From the NCBI RefSeq assembly GCF_045038405.1, contig NZ_CP173660.1, positions 1,612,001 through 1,676,000 on the forward strand: DNA of 64,000 nt, read 5' to 3'. The notes below the pieces were generated by a model that saw only the letters and a program-made list of their open reading frames with translations, searched no databases and was not told the origin of the DNA. A program made the position numbers and the translations under genes. The DNA is from Sellimonas caecigallum. GTDB lineage: Bacteria > Bacillota > Clostridia > Lachnospirales > Lachnospiraceae. This document shows positions 1-6,637 of the stretch, in pieces (the stretch's first letter is position 1; each line of letters starts with the position of its first letter).

Positions 1-41
1 ATCTTTTTATGATAAAAGGAGAATCCTATCTAAGGAGTGTA

Positions 42-704
42 TCATTTATGCAGGAGTTCGCTCAGTCTGTAAGCGGCAAACAGTAAAAGTAACAAGAGGA
101 TTACATACCCAAAATGTACATAAAAGAGAACTTGACGAAACACAAAGGACGGCAAAAAGCAGATCAGCAGGATGGCCGTAAGGGAAAGCCATTGTTTCCA
201 CCAGTTTCCGTGAAAAGGTTCTTCTTTTTCAAATGAAGTTTTCGTAATGTACCAGACAATCCCCTGGGCAAGTGCGGCGATGAAGAAAAGGCTAAGGAGT
301 GAACCAGCGTATACCGGAAACTCCGGAAGAGAATGCTCAACCTTCCATGCGGAAGAGAAGGAAGTCAAAGCCCAGATAGGAAGAAGCACTAAAAACTCAA
401 GAAGAACTGAGTTTACCATGTTCCATACTTTTTCTTTTCTTGTCAGAGGCGGGAGTTCGGACACGATACTGTCGCAGAATGCCTTGTAGTCAGGACCGAT
501 CACATCCTCTGTCCGAAGATTTCTTCGCTCGCCTTCGAGTATCATATTCGTGATATCCTGACGCACAATTTCTACGCGGTATTCGCTGATATCAAAGGAC
601 TTGAGATATACGACAATGTCTGTCAATATGGCCTGATTTTCTTTGGATAACTGCTTTTCCAGAAGATTGTTTTCCCGGCGCAGCTCTTTTTCATTTCTTT
701 TCAT
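42..704 (-). CDS. DUF1048-type membrane protein paired with PadR
   Basis: This 220-residue protein has a charged, coiled-coil-like N-terminus (about residues 1-90) followed by four hydrophobic segments between about 95 and 215. The arrangement matches the DUF1048/DUF1129-like membrane proteins that are commonly encoded next to PadR regulators in Firmicutes. Its start overlaps the end of the padR gene by 14 bases, so the two are surely co-transcribed. The biochemical role of the family is not known; a membrane-stress or efflux-related function is only inferred from the PadR partnership. Confidence 0.8.
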   Translation of the reverse strand: MKRNEKELRRENNLLEKQLSKENQAILTDIVVYLKSFDISEYRVEIVRQDITNMILEGERRNLRTEDVIGPDYKAFCDSIVSELPPLTRKEKVWNMVNSVLLEFLVLLPIWALTSFSSAWKVEHSLPEFPVYAGSLLSLFFIAALAQGIVWYITKTSFEKEEPFHGNWWKQWLSLTAILLICFLPSFVFRQVLFYVHFGYVILLLLLLFAAYRLSELLHK

Positions 705-1038
705 AGCGTTCCCCTCCTAAAGTATCCTGAAGCAGACAGGACACGGCGTTTGATAGCTCGTTGTAACCAGATACAAAATGGTGGAATTCTTCCATACCCT
801 CAGCGGTAAGGGAATAATATTTCCGCTTCGGTCCCATATCGGACTGCCGGTAGGTGGCTGTGATCATCCCGTTTTTTTCCAGCCGCAGAAGAATGGGATA
901 AATGGTTCCTTCGGTAATCTTCCCGAATCCGTACGACCCAAGCTGTTCTGAGATCTCATATCCATATGTTTCTTTCCGGCTGATGATTCCAAGAATGCAG
1001 CCTTCCAGTGTCCCTTTTAGCATTTGTGAAGAAATCAT
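691..1038 (-). CDS. PadR family transcriptional regulator
   Basis: This 115-residue protein has the typical PadR winged helix. The features are an N-terminal LKGTLEGCILGIISRKETYG helix, the motif GTIYPILLRLEKNGMI near residues 45-60, and the wing with KRKYYSLTAEG near 70-80. The C-terminal helix is short, as in the PadR-s1 subfamily. It is the first gene of a two-gene operon with the membrane protein downstream. A sigma-A promoter upstream carries repeats of AATACAAAATAC, so repression of its own operon is likely. The inducing signal is unknown. Confidence 0.92.
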   Translation of the reverse strand: MISSQMLKGTLEGCILGIISRKETYGYEISEQLGSYGFGKITEGTIYPILLRLEKNGMITATYRQSDMGPKRKYYSLTAEGMEEFHHFVSGYNELSNAVSCLLQDTLGGERYEKK

Positions 1039-1060
1039 AGTGCGGCCTCCGTTTTATATA

Positions 1061-1120
1061 GTATTTTGCAATACAAAATACCTTTAACTATATTGTAATA
1101 CAAAATACTAGAAGTGTCAA
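1061..1120 (-). promoter_or_regulatory. padR promoter with PadR-type operator repeats
   Basis: On the minus strand TTGACA (1115-1120) and TACAAT (1092-1097) are separated by 17 bases. The 12-mer AATACAAAATAC occurs at 1097-1108, inside the spacer, and again at 1070-1081. The second copy completes a near-perfect inverted repeat, GTATTTTG-CAA-TACAAAATAC (1061-1081). Placement over and just downstream of the promoter fits autorepression by PadR. Confidence 0.75.
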
Positions 1121-1169
1121 TATGGATAAGTTATAATAATGGAAAGTAGCCAACGAGGAGGAAATTCTT

Positions 1170-1901
1170 ATGAAGGAAAATAAATATGATGATGAGAAAT
1201 TTTTTCAGAAATACAGTGAAATGAGCCGATCGAGATATGGACTTTCCGGAGCGGGAGAATGGGAACGATTTCGGGAAATGATGCCGGATTTTCAAGGGAA
1301 ACGAGTCCTTGACCTCGGATGCGGATATGGTTGGCACTGCGCGTATGCGGCTGAGAAAGGCGCAGTATCTGTACTCGGAATCGATCTGTCGGAGAAGATG
1401 CTGGAGACAGCGCGAGAGAAGAATGCAGGGGAGATAATTGAGTACAGAAGATGCGCTATGGAAGATCTTGTGCTGGAAGAGGATTTTTTTGACGTGGTGC
1501 TGAGTTCCCTTGCTTTTCATTATGTAAAAGATTTCCCGGATCTTGTATCCAGGATCAAAGGGTGGCTTTGTTCAGGAGGAGCATTTGTCTTTTCCGTGGA
1601 ACATCCGGTGTTTACAGCTTATGGAAATCAGGATTGGTATTACGGACCGGATGGAAGCATCCTGCATTTTCCGGTAGACAATTATTATTACGAAGGGAAA
1701 AGAGAGGCCGTATTTCTCGGGGAGAAAGTGACAAAATATCACAGAACGCTGACGACCTATCTGGATACACTCCTTCAAATGGGGTTTTCGATAAAACGGG
1801 TGGTAGAGCCGGAGCCACCACAGAGAATGATGGAGTGGCCGGGGATGAAAGACGAGATGCGAAGACCGATGATGCTTCTTATATCTGCTGTCAAGGAATA
1901 A
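1170..1901 (+). CDS. class I SAM-dependent methyltransferase
   Basis: This 243-residue protein has a Rossmann-fold SAM-binding domain with motif I VLDLGCGYGWH near residues 45-55 and an acidic GIDLSEKML loop following beta-2. The later part (AFHYVKDF, SGGAFVFSVEHPVF) resembles Methyltransf_11/UbiE-like small-molecule methyltransferases. A GAGGAGG ribosome binding site precedes the ATG. It is divergent from padR and convergent with the HAD gene. The substrate cannot be told from sequence. Confidence 0.85.
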   Translation: MKENKYDDEKFFQKYSEMSRSRYGLSGAGEWERFREMMPDFQGKRVLDLGCGYGWHCAYAAEKGAVSVLGIDLSEKMLETAREKNAGEIIEYRRCAMEDLVLEEDFFDVVLSSLAFHYVKDFPDLVSRIKGWLCSGGAFVFSVEHPVFTAYGNQDWYYGPDGSILHFPVDNYYYEGKREAVFLGEKVTKYHRTLTTYLDTLLQMGFSIKRVVEPEPPQRMMEWPGMKDEMRRPMMLLISAVKE

Positions 1902-1916
1902 CAGTATCCAGGAAAG

Positions 1917-1936
1917 TCCCGCCCCAAAGGGCGGGA
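1917..1936. other. GC-rich hairpin between convergent genes
   Basis: TCCCGCCC (1917-1924) and GGGCGGGA (1929-1936) form a perfect 8-bp stem with a CAAA loop, 15 bases after the methyltransferase stop. Neither strand shows a clear T-run, so it may be a weak or factor-assisted bidirectional terminator. Confidence 0.45.
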
Positions 1937-1983
1937 GAAACAGATACCGTATCGCAAAAACAGACAAGTCTGGGAAAAACAGA

Positions 1984-2661
1984 TCACAAAATAGTGAGCA
2001 GCTCTTTGAGCGCGTGGATCTCATAGTCCGGCTGAATATCAAAATCCGGTTGGGAAAGTGCTGGATTGAACCAGACTGTCTGGATTCCGGCATTTTTTCC
2101 GCCTTTGATATCAGAGCTCAGGCTGTCTCCCACAATGACGCAAGATTCTTTGTAAAAATTTGGAATATGAGAAAAACAGTAATCAAAGTATTCCTTGAAC
2201 GGTTTGTTGTACCCGATCTCTTCGGAGATAAAGAAATCCCGAAAATATCGGGAAAGCCCTGCGCTTTCGATTCGTCCTTTCTGAACGGCAGCAGTGCCGT
2301 TTGTCACGAGATAAAGCTGGCGGGAAGAGCAGAGAGTCTTCAGAATGTCTTCTGCATCGGGAAGAAAGCAGTGCCCTTGGCAAAGATAAGATTCGTAGAT
2401 TTTTACAGCTTCATAAGGGGAAGCATCTGACCCGATCTCTTCGAAGAGAAGTTTATAGCGGCGAAGTTTTACCTCTTCCCGGGTAAGTTTTCCAAGCTCC
2501 AGAAGTTTCCACTGGGCAAGGTTCAGCTCGCTGTAGCGGCGGATCACGGCTTCCGACGGCTCGATGCCGAGTGAGGGAAGCGTGTGAAGAAGGGCGCTTC
2601 GTTCCGCCCAGTTAAAATCCAGAAGCGTATTGTCAAGATCGAACAAAATGATATCAAACAT
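1984..2661 (-). CDS. yjjG: YjjG-type HAD family 5'-nucleotidase
   Basis: This 225-residue HAD phosphatase has motif I FDLDNTLLDF at residues 6-15 (nucleophile Asp8, acid/base Asp10), motif II LVTNGTA near 117-123, and motif IV VGDSLSSDIKGGKNAG near 176-191. The helical cap and the TNGT motif match the YjjG/YfnB noncanonical pyrimidine nucleotidase group, which hydrolyses nucleoside monophosphates and helps clear modified nucleotides. It is a single gene facing the methyltransferase. HAD assignment is firm; the exact substrate is inferred from the subfamily. Confidence 0.82.
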   Translation of the reverse strand: MFDIILFDLDNTLLDFNWAERSALLHTLPSLGIEPSEAVIRRYSELNLAQWKLLELGKLTREEVKLRRYKLLFEEIGSDASPYEAVKIYESYLCQGHCFLPDAEDILKTLCSSRQLYLVTNGTAAVQKGRIESAGLSRYFRDFFISEEIGYNKPFKEYFDYCFSHIPNFYKESCVIVGDSLSSDIKGGKNAGIQTVWFNPALSQPDFDIQPDYEIHALKELLTIL

Positions 2662-2765
2662 GGTACCACTACCTCCAAATAAAATGATCAGCGCCGGTAA
2701 CGCTGAAAACAGTATAACATGATTTACCTGTGACAGGACAGACAGAAATGAAAGGAGAAATCTGC

Positions 2766-3266
2766 ATGCTAAAGATCAGGAAAATGTATGAGAGTGATGC
2801 GGAACAGTTCTGCCGCTCTTTCTTGGAACAAGGGTGGCCGCCCAAAATGGAAATATTCCGGAATTATTATACTGAGCAGGAAAAAGCCGAAAGAAATGTC
2901 TTTGTGGCAGAGTATGAGAAGCGTCCGGTAGGCTACATTACTCTTCTTCCACACGCAAAGAACGGACCGTTTGCAAAGCTTGGATACCCGGAATTGACGG
3001 ATTTCAATGTTTTGATGGCGTATCAAAAGAGAGGGATAGGGAGCCGTATCATGGATGAAGCGGAGAAAGCGGCCAGCGCCTACGGAGATCATGTCAGCCT
3101 GGCAGTCGGCCTTCACAGTGGGTATGGGGCGGCTCAGAGGCTTTATGTGAAAAGGGGTTATATTCCAGACGGAAGCGGTGTTTGGTACAGAAACGAGATA
3201 TTGAAACCGTACACAACCTGCTGCAATGACGATGATTTGATTTTATATATGAGCAAGAAGATATAA
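2766..3266 (+). CDS. GNAT family N-acetyltransferase
   Basis: This 166-residue protein has the GNAT acetyl-CoA fold, with motif A YQKRGIGSRIMDEAEKAA near residues 90-107 (R/QxxGxG/A acetyl-CoA loop) and a final beta-strand region with YVKRGYIPDG. The start at MLKIRKM is chosen because AAAGGAG lies 10 bases upstream; an in-frame ATG 36 bases earlier has no good ribosome binding site. The C-terminal DDLILYMSKKI is typical of short bacterial GNATs. The acceptor substrate is unknown. Confidence 0.86.
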   Translation: MLKIRKMYESDAEQFCRSFLEQGWPPKMEIFRNYYTEQEKAERNVFVAEYEKRPVGYITLLPHAKNGPFAKLGYPELTDFNVLMAYQKRGIGSRIMDEAEKAASAYGDHVSLAVGLHSGYGAAQRLYVKRGYIPDGSGVWYRNEILKPYTTCCNDDDLILYMSKKI

Positions 3267-3319
3267 GAAAAGCAGAGGTTATGTTTTCATTTAAGGTTCA
3301 CAATTCTTTCACAAAATTA

Positions 3320-3346
3320 TTAGCACTCAATGCTTGACAGTGCCAA
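3320..3346 (+). promoter_or_regulatory. CIRCE-like HrcA operator
   Basis: TTAGCACTC (3320-3328), nine bases, then CAGTGCCAA (3338-3346) match the CIRCE consensus TTAGCACTC-N9-GAGTGCTAA: the left arm is perfect and the right arm is 7 of 9. It overlaps the -35 box of the hsp20 promoter, as expected for HrcA repression. A further right half-site, CAGTGCTAA, is at 3441-3449 in the leader. Confidence 0.72.
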
Positions 3347-3362
3347 CAATAAGTGTTATATT
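3334..3362 (+). promoter_or_regulatory. hsp20 sigma-A promoter
   Basis: TTGACA (3334-3339) and TATATT (3357-3362) with a 17-base spacer, overlapped on the 5' side by the CIRCE-like element. The leader to the ATG is about 120 bases and contains a CGGATTTCTCCG hairpin near 3428-3439. Confidence 0.75.
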
Positions 3363-3489
3363 ACAGATAGAACAAAGGAAGGAACAAAAAAGAAAGGTTC
3401 CAAGTACGATGTTCGGAATCGACACTTCGGATTTCTCCGACAGTGCTAATAGAAAAATCAATTTGTCATGATGAAAGGAGATATGACTT

Positions 3490-3939
3490 ATGATGATGCC
3501 TAGTATTTTTGGAGAAAACTTATTTGATGACTGGATGGATTTCCCGTTTGAGAAGGACTTTTTTGGAAGTAAAAATCCACTGTATGGAAAGAATGCAAGA
3601 AATATGATGAAGACAGATGTAAGAGAAACGGAAAATACGTATGAACTTGATGTTGACCTTCCGGGATTTAAAAAAGATGAGATCAATGCCCAGCTGAAGA
3701 ACGGATATCTTACCGTTTCCGCAGCAAAAGGTCTCGATAAAGATGAGCAGGATAAAAAAGGAAACTATATTCGCCGTGAACGGTATTCAGGCAGCATGAG
3801 CAGAAGTTTTTATATCGGAGAAGGCGTGACGAAAGAAGATATTCACGCAAAATACGAAGATGGTATCCTGAAATTATCCATCCCGAAAAGAGATCATAAA
3901 ACAGTAGAACAGAACAATCATATCGCTATCGAGGGATAA
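3490..3939 (+). CDS. Hsp20/alpha-crystallin small heat shock protein
   Basis: This 149-residue protein has the alpha-crystallin domain at about 40-140. The domain begins with TDVRETENTYELDVDLPGFKKDEI and closes with the hallmark GILKLSIPK near 131-139. The N-terminal arm is short and rich in Phe and Met (FGENLFDDWMDF), as in clostridial Hsp18. Small heat shock proteins hold unfolding proteins for refolding by DnaK/GroEL. The upstream CIRCE-like element predicts HrcA heat control. The gene is monocistronic, with a strong terminator about 50 bases after the stop. Confidence 0.95.
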   Translation: MMMPSIFGENLFDDWMDFPFEKDFFGSKNPLYGKNARNMMKTDVRETENTYELDVDLPGFKKDEINAQLKNGYLTVSAAKGLDKDEQDKKGNYIRRERYSGSMSRSFYIGEGVTKEDIHAKYEDGILKLSIPKRDHKTVEQNNHIAIEG

Positions 3940-3988
3940 GTTCACAGACAGAACAGGAATAGAAACAGGCTGCAATTTATTGCCAGAG

Positions 3989-4036
3989 AAACGACTCTGT
4001 GGGAACCGGAAAACGGTTTGAACAGAGTCGTTTTTG
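3989..4036 (+). terminator. hsp20 terminator
   Basis: AAACGACTCTGT (3989-4000) pairs with ACAGAGTCGTTT (4022-4033), followed by more T residues. The loop contains an inner CCG/CGG pairing. This is a clear rho-independent terminator. Confidence 0.88.
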
Positions 4037-4164
4037 CATGGCGAGAACCATGGAAAAAGCTGGACATGAGAAAAGATCTATAGTATAGTAGGGGAATGCC
4101 AGAAGCTCAGGATAGCGTGTCCTGTAGCCCGGCTGTTTATTTTATGAACAAGGAGGAAAAGAAG

Positions 4165-4566
4165 ATGGAGAAAAAGCAGAAAAGGATACTTTTGATCGCA
4201 GCTTGTGTACTGGTAATCCTTATAGCGGCGGCCGTCATTTTGTACCAGAATTTCCGGCCAAAAGCGGAAAAAGGACAGAAAGAAGTAAGCATTACTGTGA
4301 TCCATGGAGATAAAAAGGAAACATCATTTGAGTACAAGACAGACGCGGAGTACTTAAGAGAAGTGCTGGAGGAGCATGATCTGGTTAAAGGAACGGAAGG
4401 ACAGTATGGACTTTTCATTACAGAAGTAGACGGAGAGAAAGCGGATGACAGTAAACAGCAGTGGTGGTGCATTACAAAAGGAGGAGAGCAGGTCAATACA
4501 TCGGCGGATCAGACACCTGTCTCTGATCAAGATGAATTTGAACTCACGCTGAAGGAAGGATATTAA
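4165..4566 (+). CDS. DUF4430 domain membrane-anchored protein
   Basis: This 133-residue protein has one N-terminal membrane anchor (residues about 7-28, RILLIAACVLVILIAAAVIL) and an exported DUF4430 domain (about 40-133). Typical marks are the FEYKTDAEYLREVLEEHDL start, a central YGLFITEVDG and QQWWCITKGG. DUF4430 resembles the transcobalamin-like beta domain and often sits beside ECF transporters. AGGAGG at 4151-4156 selects this ATG over one 21 bases upstream. The next gene starts on the last base of its stop codon, so the pair is translationally coupled. Corrinoid or vitamin binding is inferred from family context. Confidence 0.8.
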   Translation: MEKKQKRILLIAACVLVILIAAAVILYQNFRPKAEKGQKEVSITVIHGDKKETSFEYKTDAEYLREVLEEHDLVKGTEGQYGLFITEVDGEKADDSKQQWWCITKGGEQVNTSADQTPVSDQDEFELTLKEGY

Positions 4567-5072
4567 TGAAAGATTCCGCAAAAATCAAAGTCAGGGACTA
4601 TGCAATTCTGGCTGTATGCGCCGCTGTCTTGCTTGTTGTGCAGGTCGGACTGGCGTTTTTACCGAACATTGAGCTTGTATCTTTGCTTATTATGATCTAT
4701 GCAAAGAGTTTTGGAAAGAAAGTTTTCTGGATCATCTATGTATTTGTGTTTCTGGAAGGGATTATCTATGGTTTCGGAATCTGGTGGATCAACTACTTGT
4801 ATGTGTGGAGTATTCTGGCGGGAGTGGTACTTCTTTTAAAAAAGCAGGAGTCAATCTGGATATGGGCTTTGGTAGCTGGATTTTTCGGGCTTTTGTTTGG
4901 AGCCTTCTGTGCGATCCCATATTTTTTCGCGGGAGGGATGGGAGCAGGATTTGCCTACTGGGTGTCTGGGATTCCGTATGATATCCTCCATTGTATCGGA
5001 AATATCGTCGTCTGCATCGCCCTTTACAGGCCGATTTTCCGGATCCTCCCCAAACTGTACAAAACTGCATAA
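4566..5072 (+). CDS. ECF transporter S component-like membrane protein
   Basis: This 168-residue protein has about five to six hydrophobic segments and few charges, as ECF-type substrate-capture (S) subunits do. The internal GFFGLLFGAFCAIPYFFAGG segment is typical of the cobalamin/unknown-substrate S components found with DUF4430 proteins. No EcfA or EcfT gene is nearby, so it would have to share an energising module encoded elsewhere (group II ECF). TAATG overlap with the DUF4430 gene and a strong terminator define a two-gene operon. The substrate is unknown; a corrinoid is a guess. Confidence 0.78.
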   Translation: MKDSAKIKVRDYAILAVCAAVLLVVQVGLAFLPNIELVSLLIMIYAKSFGKKVFWIIYVFVFLEGIIYGFGIWWINYLYVWSILAGVVLLLKKQESIWIWALVAGFFGLLFGAFCAIPYFFAGGMGAGFAYWVSGIPYDILHCIGNIVVCIALYRPIFRILPKLYKTA

Positions 5073-5100
5073 AGAGAGTTTCTGGAACAATATATGTGAA

Positions 5101-5147
5101 ACACCAGAGCCAAGCTTTTGAAAAAAGTTTGGCTCTGGTGTTTTTTT
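5101..5147 (+). terminator. terminator after the DUF4430/ECF operon
   Basis: ACACCAGAGCCAA (5101-5113) pairs perfectly with TTGGCTCTGGTGT (5129-5141), followed by a run of seven T residues. It ends 12 bases before the convergent lacI-family stop codon. Confidence 0.92.
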
Positions 5148-5158
5148 AGCGCAAATAT

Positions 5159-6190
5159 CTAGTGTTCTGTAGTCTCCCGGCGCAGCAGAACAGGAGTGAC
5201 GACCTTATGAACAGGTTCGGTCAACGGTGTCGGTCTGCGTTTTTTCCTTTCGTTCATCTGTTCCACCAGCAGACTGACCGCTTCAAAAGCAATTTTATCA
5301 ATCTGCTGTCCCACGGTACTGATGGACATGACTGCCTCACGGGAGATTGGGGAATCGTCGAAACCGACGATATAATAGTCATCCGGCAGTCTGCCGTATT
5401 TTCGTATTAAAAGATTGAGCAGCACATTTGCATTTGTATCGTTGGAGACAAAGATTCCTTTTTTCATGCCGGAATATTCGGCTTCGATTTCATCAAGTAT
5501 CTCTCCCATATTCTTTTTCATTGTCTCGTACTCAGTCCCGATATCTTTGTATATAACACGCTGGTTCAGGTGTTTTTCTTCACACAGGTCGAGAAATCCT
5601 TTGATACGGCCATAAGAAGGGATGGAAGGGGAAGTATGTGTATTCAGATGAATCAGGATATCACAGCCGTGTTTGGCGAGCAGGCTGGTAGCCTGGACTC
5701 CTCCCATATAGTTATCCGTGTTTACGCTGGATACATATTTGTCTTCCCTCTCGATGGTCACGATGGGAATCGGCAGATCAGCCAGCTCTCTTGAAGGGAT
5801 CGTAAAACTTAGGATCAGGAGCCCTTCGATTTTATAGGCGAGCAGTTCATCGATATATTGTCTTTCTGTCTCTTTTTCCCCATTTCCGATAAATACGAGA
5901 AATTTATAGCCGAACTGTTCGTAGGTCAGCAGGATTTGGGTTAGCATTTCCAAATGGTAATGATTGTGCAGAAATGGGATTACGATGCCGATGAATTCTG
6001 TCTTTCCGCTTGCCAGAATACGGGCTACTTTATTTTCTTTGTAGTCAAGATCCACAAGTGCCTGGGCGATGATCTCCTGGTTTTTTAAAGTAAGGGAATC
6101 CGGATTGTTAAAATATCTGGAGATCGTCGTCTTGGAAAAATTTGTATATTTGGCTATATCGTCAAAAGTTATATTTTTTTTTCGGTTCAT
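5159..6190 (-). CDS. LacI family transcriptional regulator of the sucrose/fructan locus
   Basis: This 343-residue protein has a LacI helix-turn-helix at residues 6-50 (ITFDDIAKYTNFSKTTISRYFN), a hinge (ARILASGKT) and a periplasmic-binding-like sensor domain (IGIVIPFLHN, then IVGFDDSPIS near 285). The start at MNRKKN has AAAGGAG upstream; the longer reading frame to 6376 would cover the promoter and is rejected. It is divergent from the sugar ABC/GH32/GH13 operon. The palindrome AAGTAACCGGTTACTT at that operon's promoter is its likely operator. The effector is probably sucrose or a fructose-containing sugar, inferred from the neighbours. Confidence 0.88.
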   Translation of the reverse strand: MNRKKNITFDDIAKYTNFSKTTISRYFNNPDSLTLKNQEIIAQALVDLDYKENKVARILASGKTEFIGIVIPFLHNHYHLEMLTQILLTYEQFGYKFLVFIGNGEKETERQYIDELLAYKIEGLLILSFTIPSRELADLPIPIVTIEREDKYVSSVNTDNYMGGVQATSLLAKHGCDILIHLNTHTSPSIPSYGRIKGFLDLCEEKHLNQRVIYKDIGTEYETMKKNMGEILDEIEAEYSGMKKGIFVSNDTNANVLLNLLIRKYGRLPDDYYIVGFDDSPISREAVMSISTVGQQIDKIAFEAVSLLVEQMNERKKRRPTPLTEPVHKVVTPVLLRRETTEH

Positions 6191-6278
6191 AATGCTCTCC
6201 TTTCCCAGAAACGTAAATGTATAGAAGGACGCAATTCCGCGCGTCCCTGTATTGAGATATAGGTAGCTCTTCATGCCA

Positions 6279-6307
6279 AGTATAGCAGAAAAAGGAAGAA
6301 AGAACAA
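6279..6307 (-). promoter_or_regulatory. lacI-family gene promoter
   Basis: On the minus strand TTGTTC (6302-6307) and TATACT (6279-6284) are 17 bases apart, about 90 bases upstream of the ATG. Confidence 0.6.
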
Positions 6308-6320
6308 TAAGTAATCGGTA

Positions 6321-6336
6321 AAGTAACCGGTTATGT
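6321..6336. promoter_or_regulatory. LacI-type operator copy 2
   Basis: AAGTAACCGGTTATGT shares 14 of 16 bases with the perfect palindrome at 6436-6451. It lies 115 bases away, upstream of the lacI-family promoter, which would permit looping. A weaker AAGTAATCGGTAAAG precedes it at 6309-6323. Confidence 0.65.
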
Positions 6337-6397
6337 ATAAAGTGTATAATGGCCTGAATAGAAAACTGTCTATCATTCACAAACTTCCTTGTTTTCC

Positions 6398-6426
6398 TTG
6401 ACATACTGGATATGCGATGCTATGAT
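6398..6426 (+). promoter_or_regulatory. promoter of the sucrose/fructan operon
   Basis: TTGACA (6398-6403) and TATGAT (6421-6426) with a 17-base spacer point rightward, and the operator palindrome starts ten bases after the -10 box. The first gene of the operon now begins 1.9 kb away because an insertion sequence lies in the leader. Confidence 0.78.
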
Positions 6427-6435
6427 TGAAACATA

Positions 6436-6451
6436 AAGTAACCGGTTACTT
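6436..6451. promoter_or_regulatory. LacI-type operator copy 1
   Basis: AAGTAACCGGTTACTT is a perfect 16-bp palindrome with the central CpG typical of LacI/GalR operators. It lies at about +4 to +19 of the predicted transcript. A second palindrome, TAACTAGTTA, follows at 6451-6460. Confidence 0.75.
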
Positions 6452-6486
6452 AACTAGTTACATAAATTGACAAAATGATGGATGTG

Positions 6487-6507
6487 AATGATCTCTCGGA
6501 ATCCTGA
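6487..6507 (+). repeat. IS left terminal inverted repeat
   Basis: This 21-base arm contains ATCTCTCGGAATC (6491-6503), repeated inverted at 8271-8283. Confidence 0.7.
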
Positions 6508-6637
6508 GTGATCACAGCCAGCAGACGCTGGCGTTGAACTTTGAAAAGTAAATATTATCTAAAAAGTGAAAAATAGACATGCTGAAATAGACATAGCTGT
6601 CGCTATATCTGGAAAAATGCGATATAATAATCAAGGA

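Noticed and set aside
4060..4140. Possible cobalamin riboswitch before the DUF4430 gene
   Set aside because: GGGGAATGCC and TGTAGCCCGGCTGT resemble part of a cobalamin riboswitch core, but no B12 box or other conserved blocks are present and the space to the start is too short.
6190..6376. Longer lacI-family reading frame starting at 6376
   Set aside because: The extra N-terminus covers the gene's own promoter and lacks a ribosome site; the helix-turn-helix begins just after MNRKKN at 6190.
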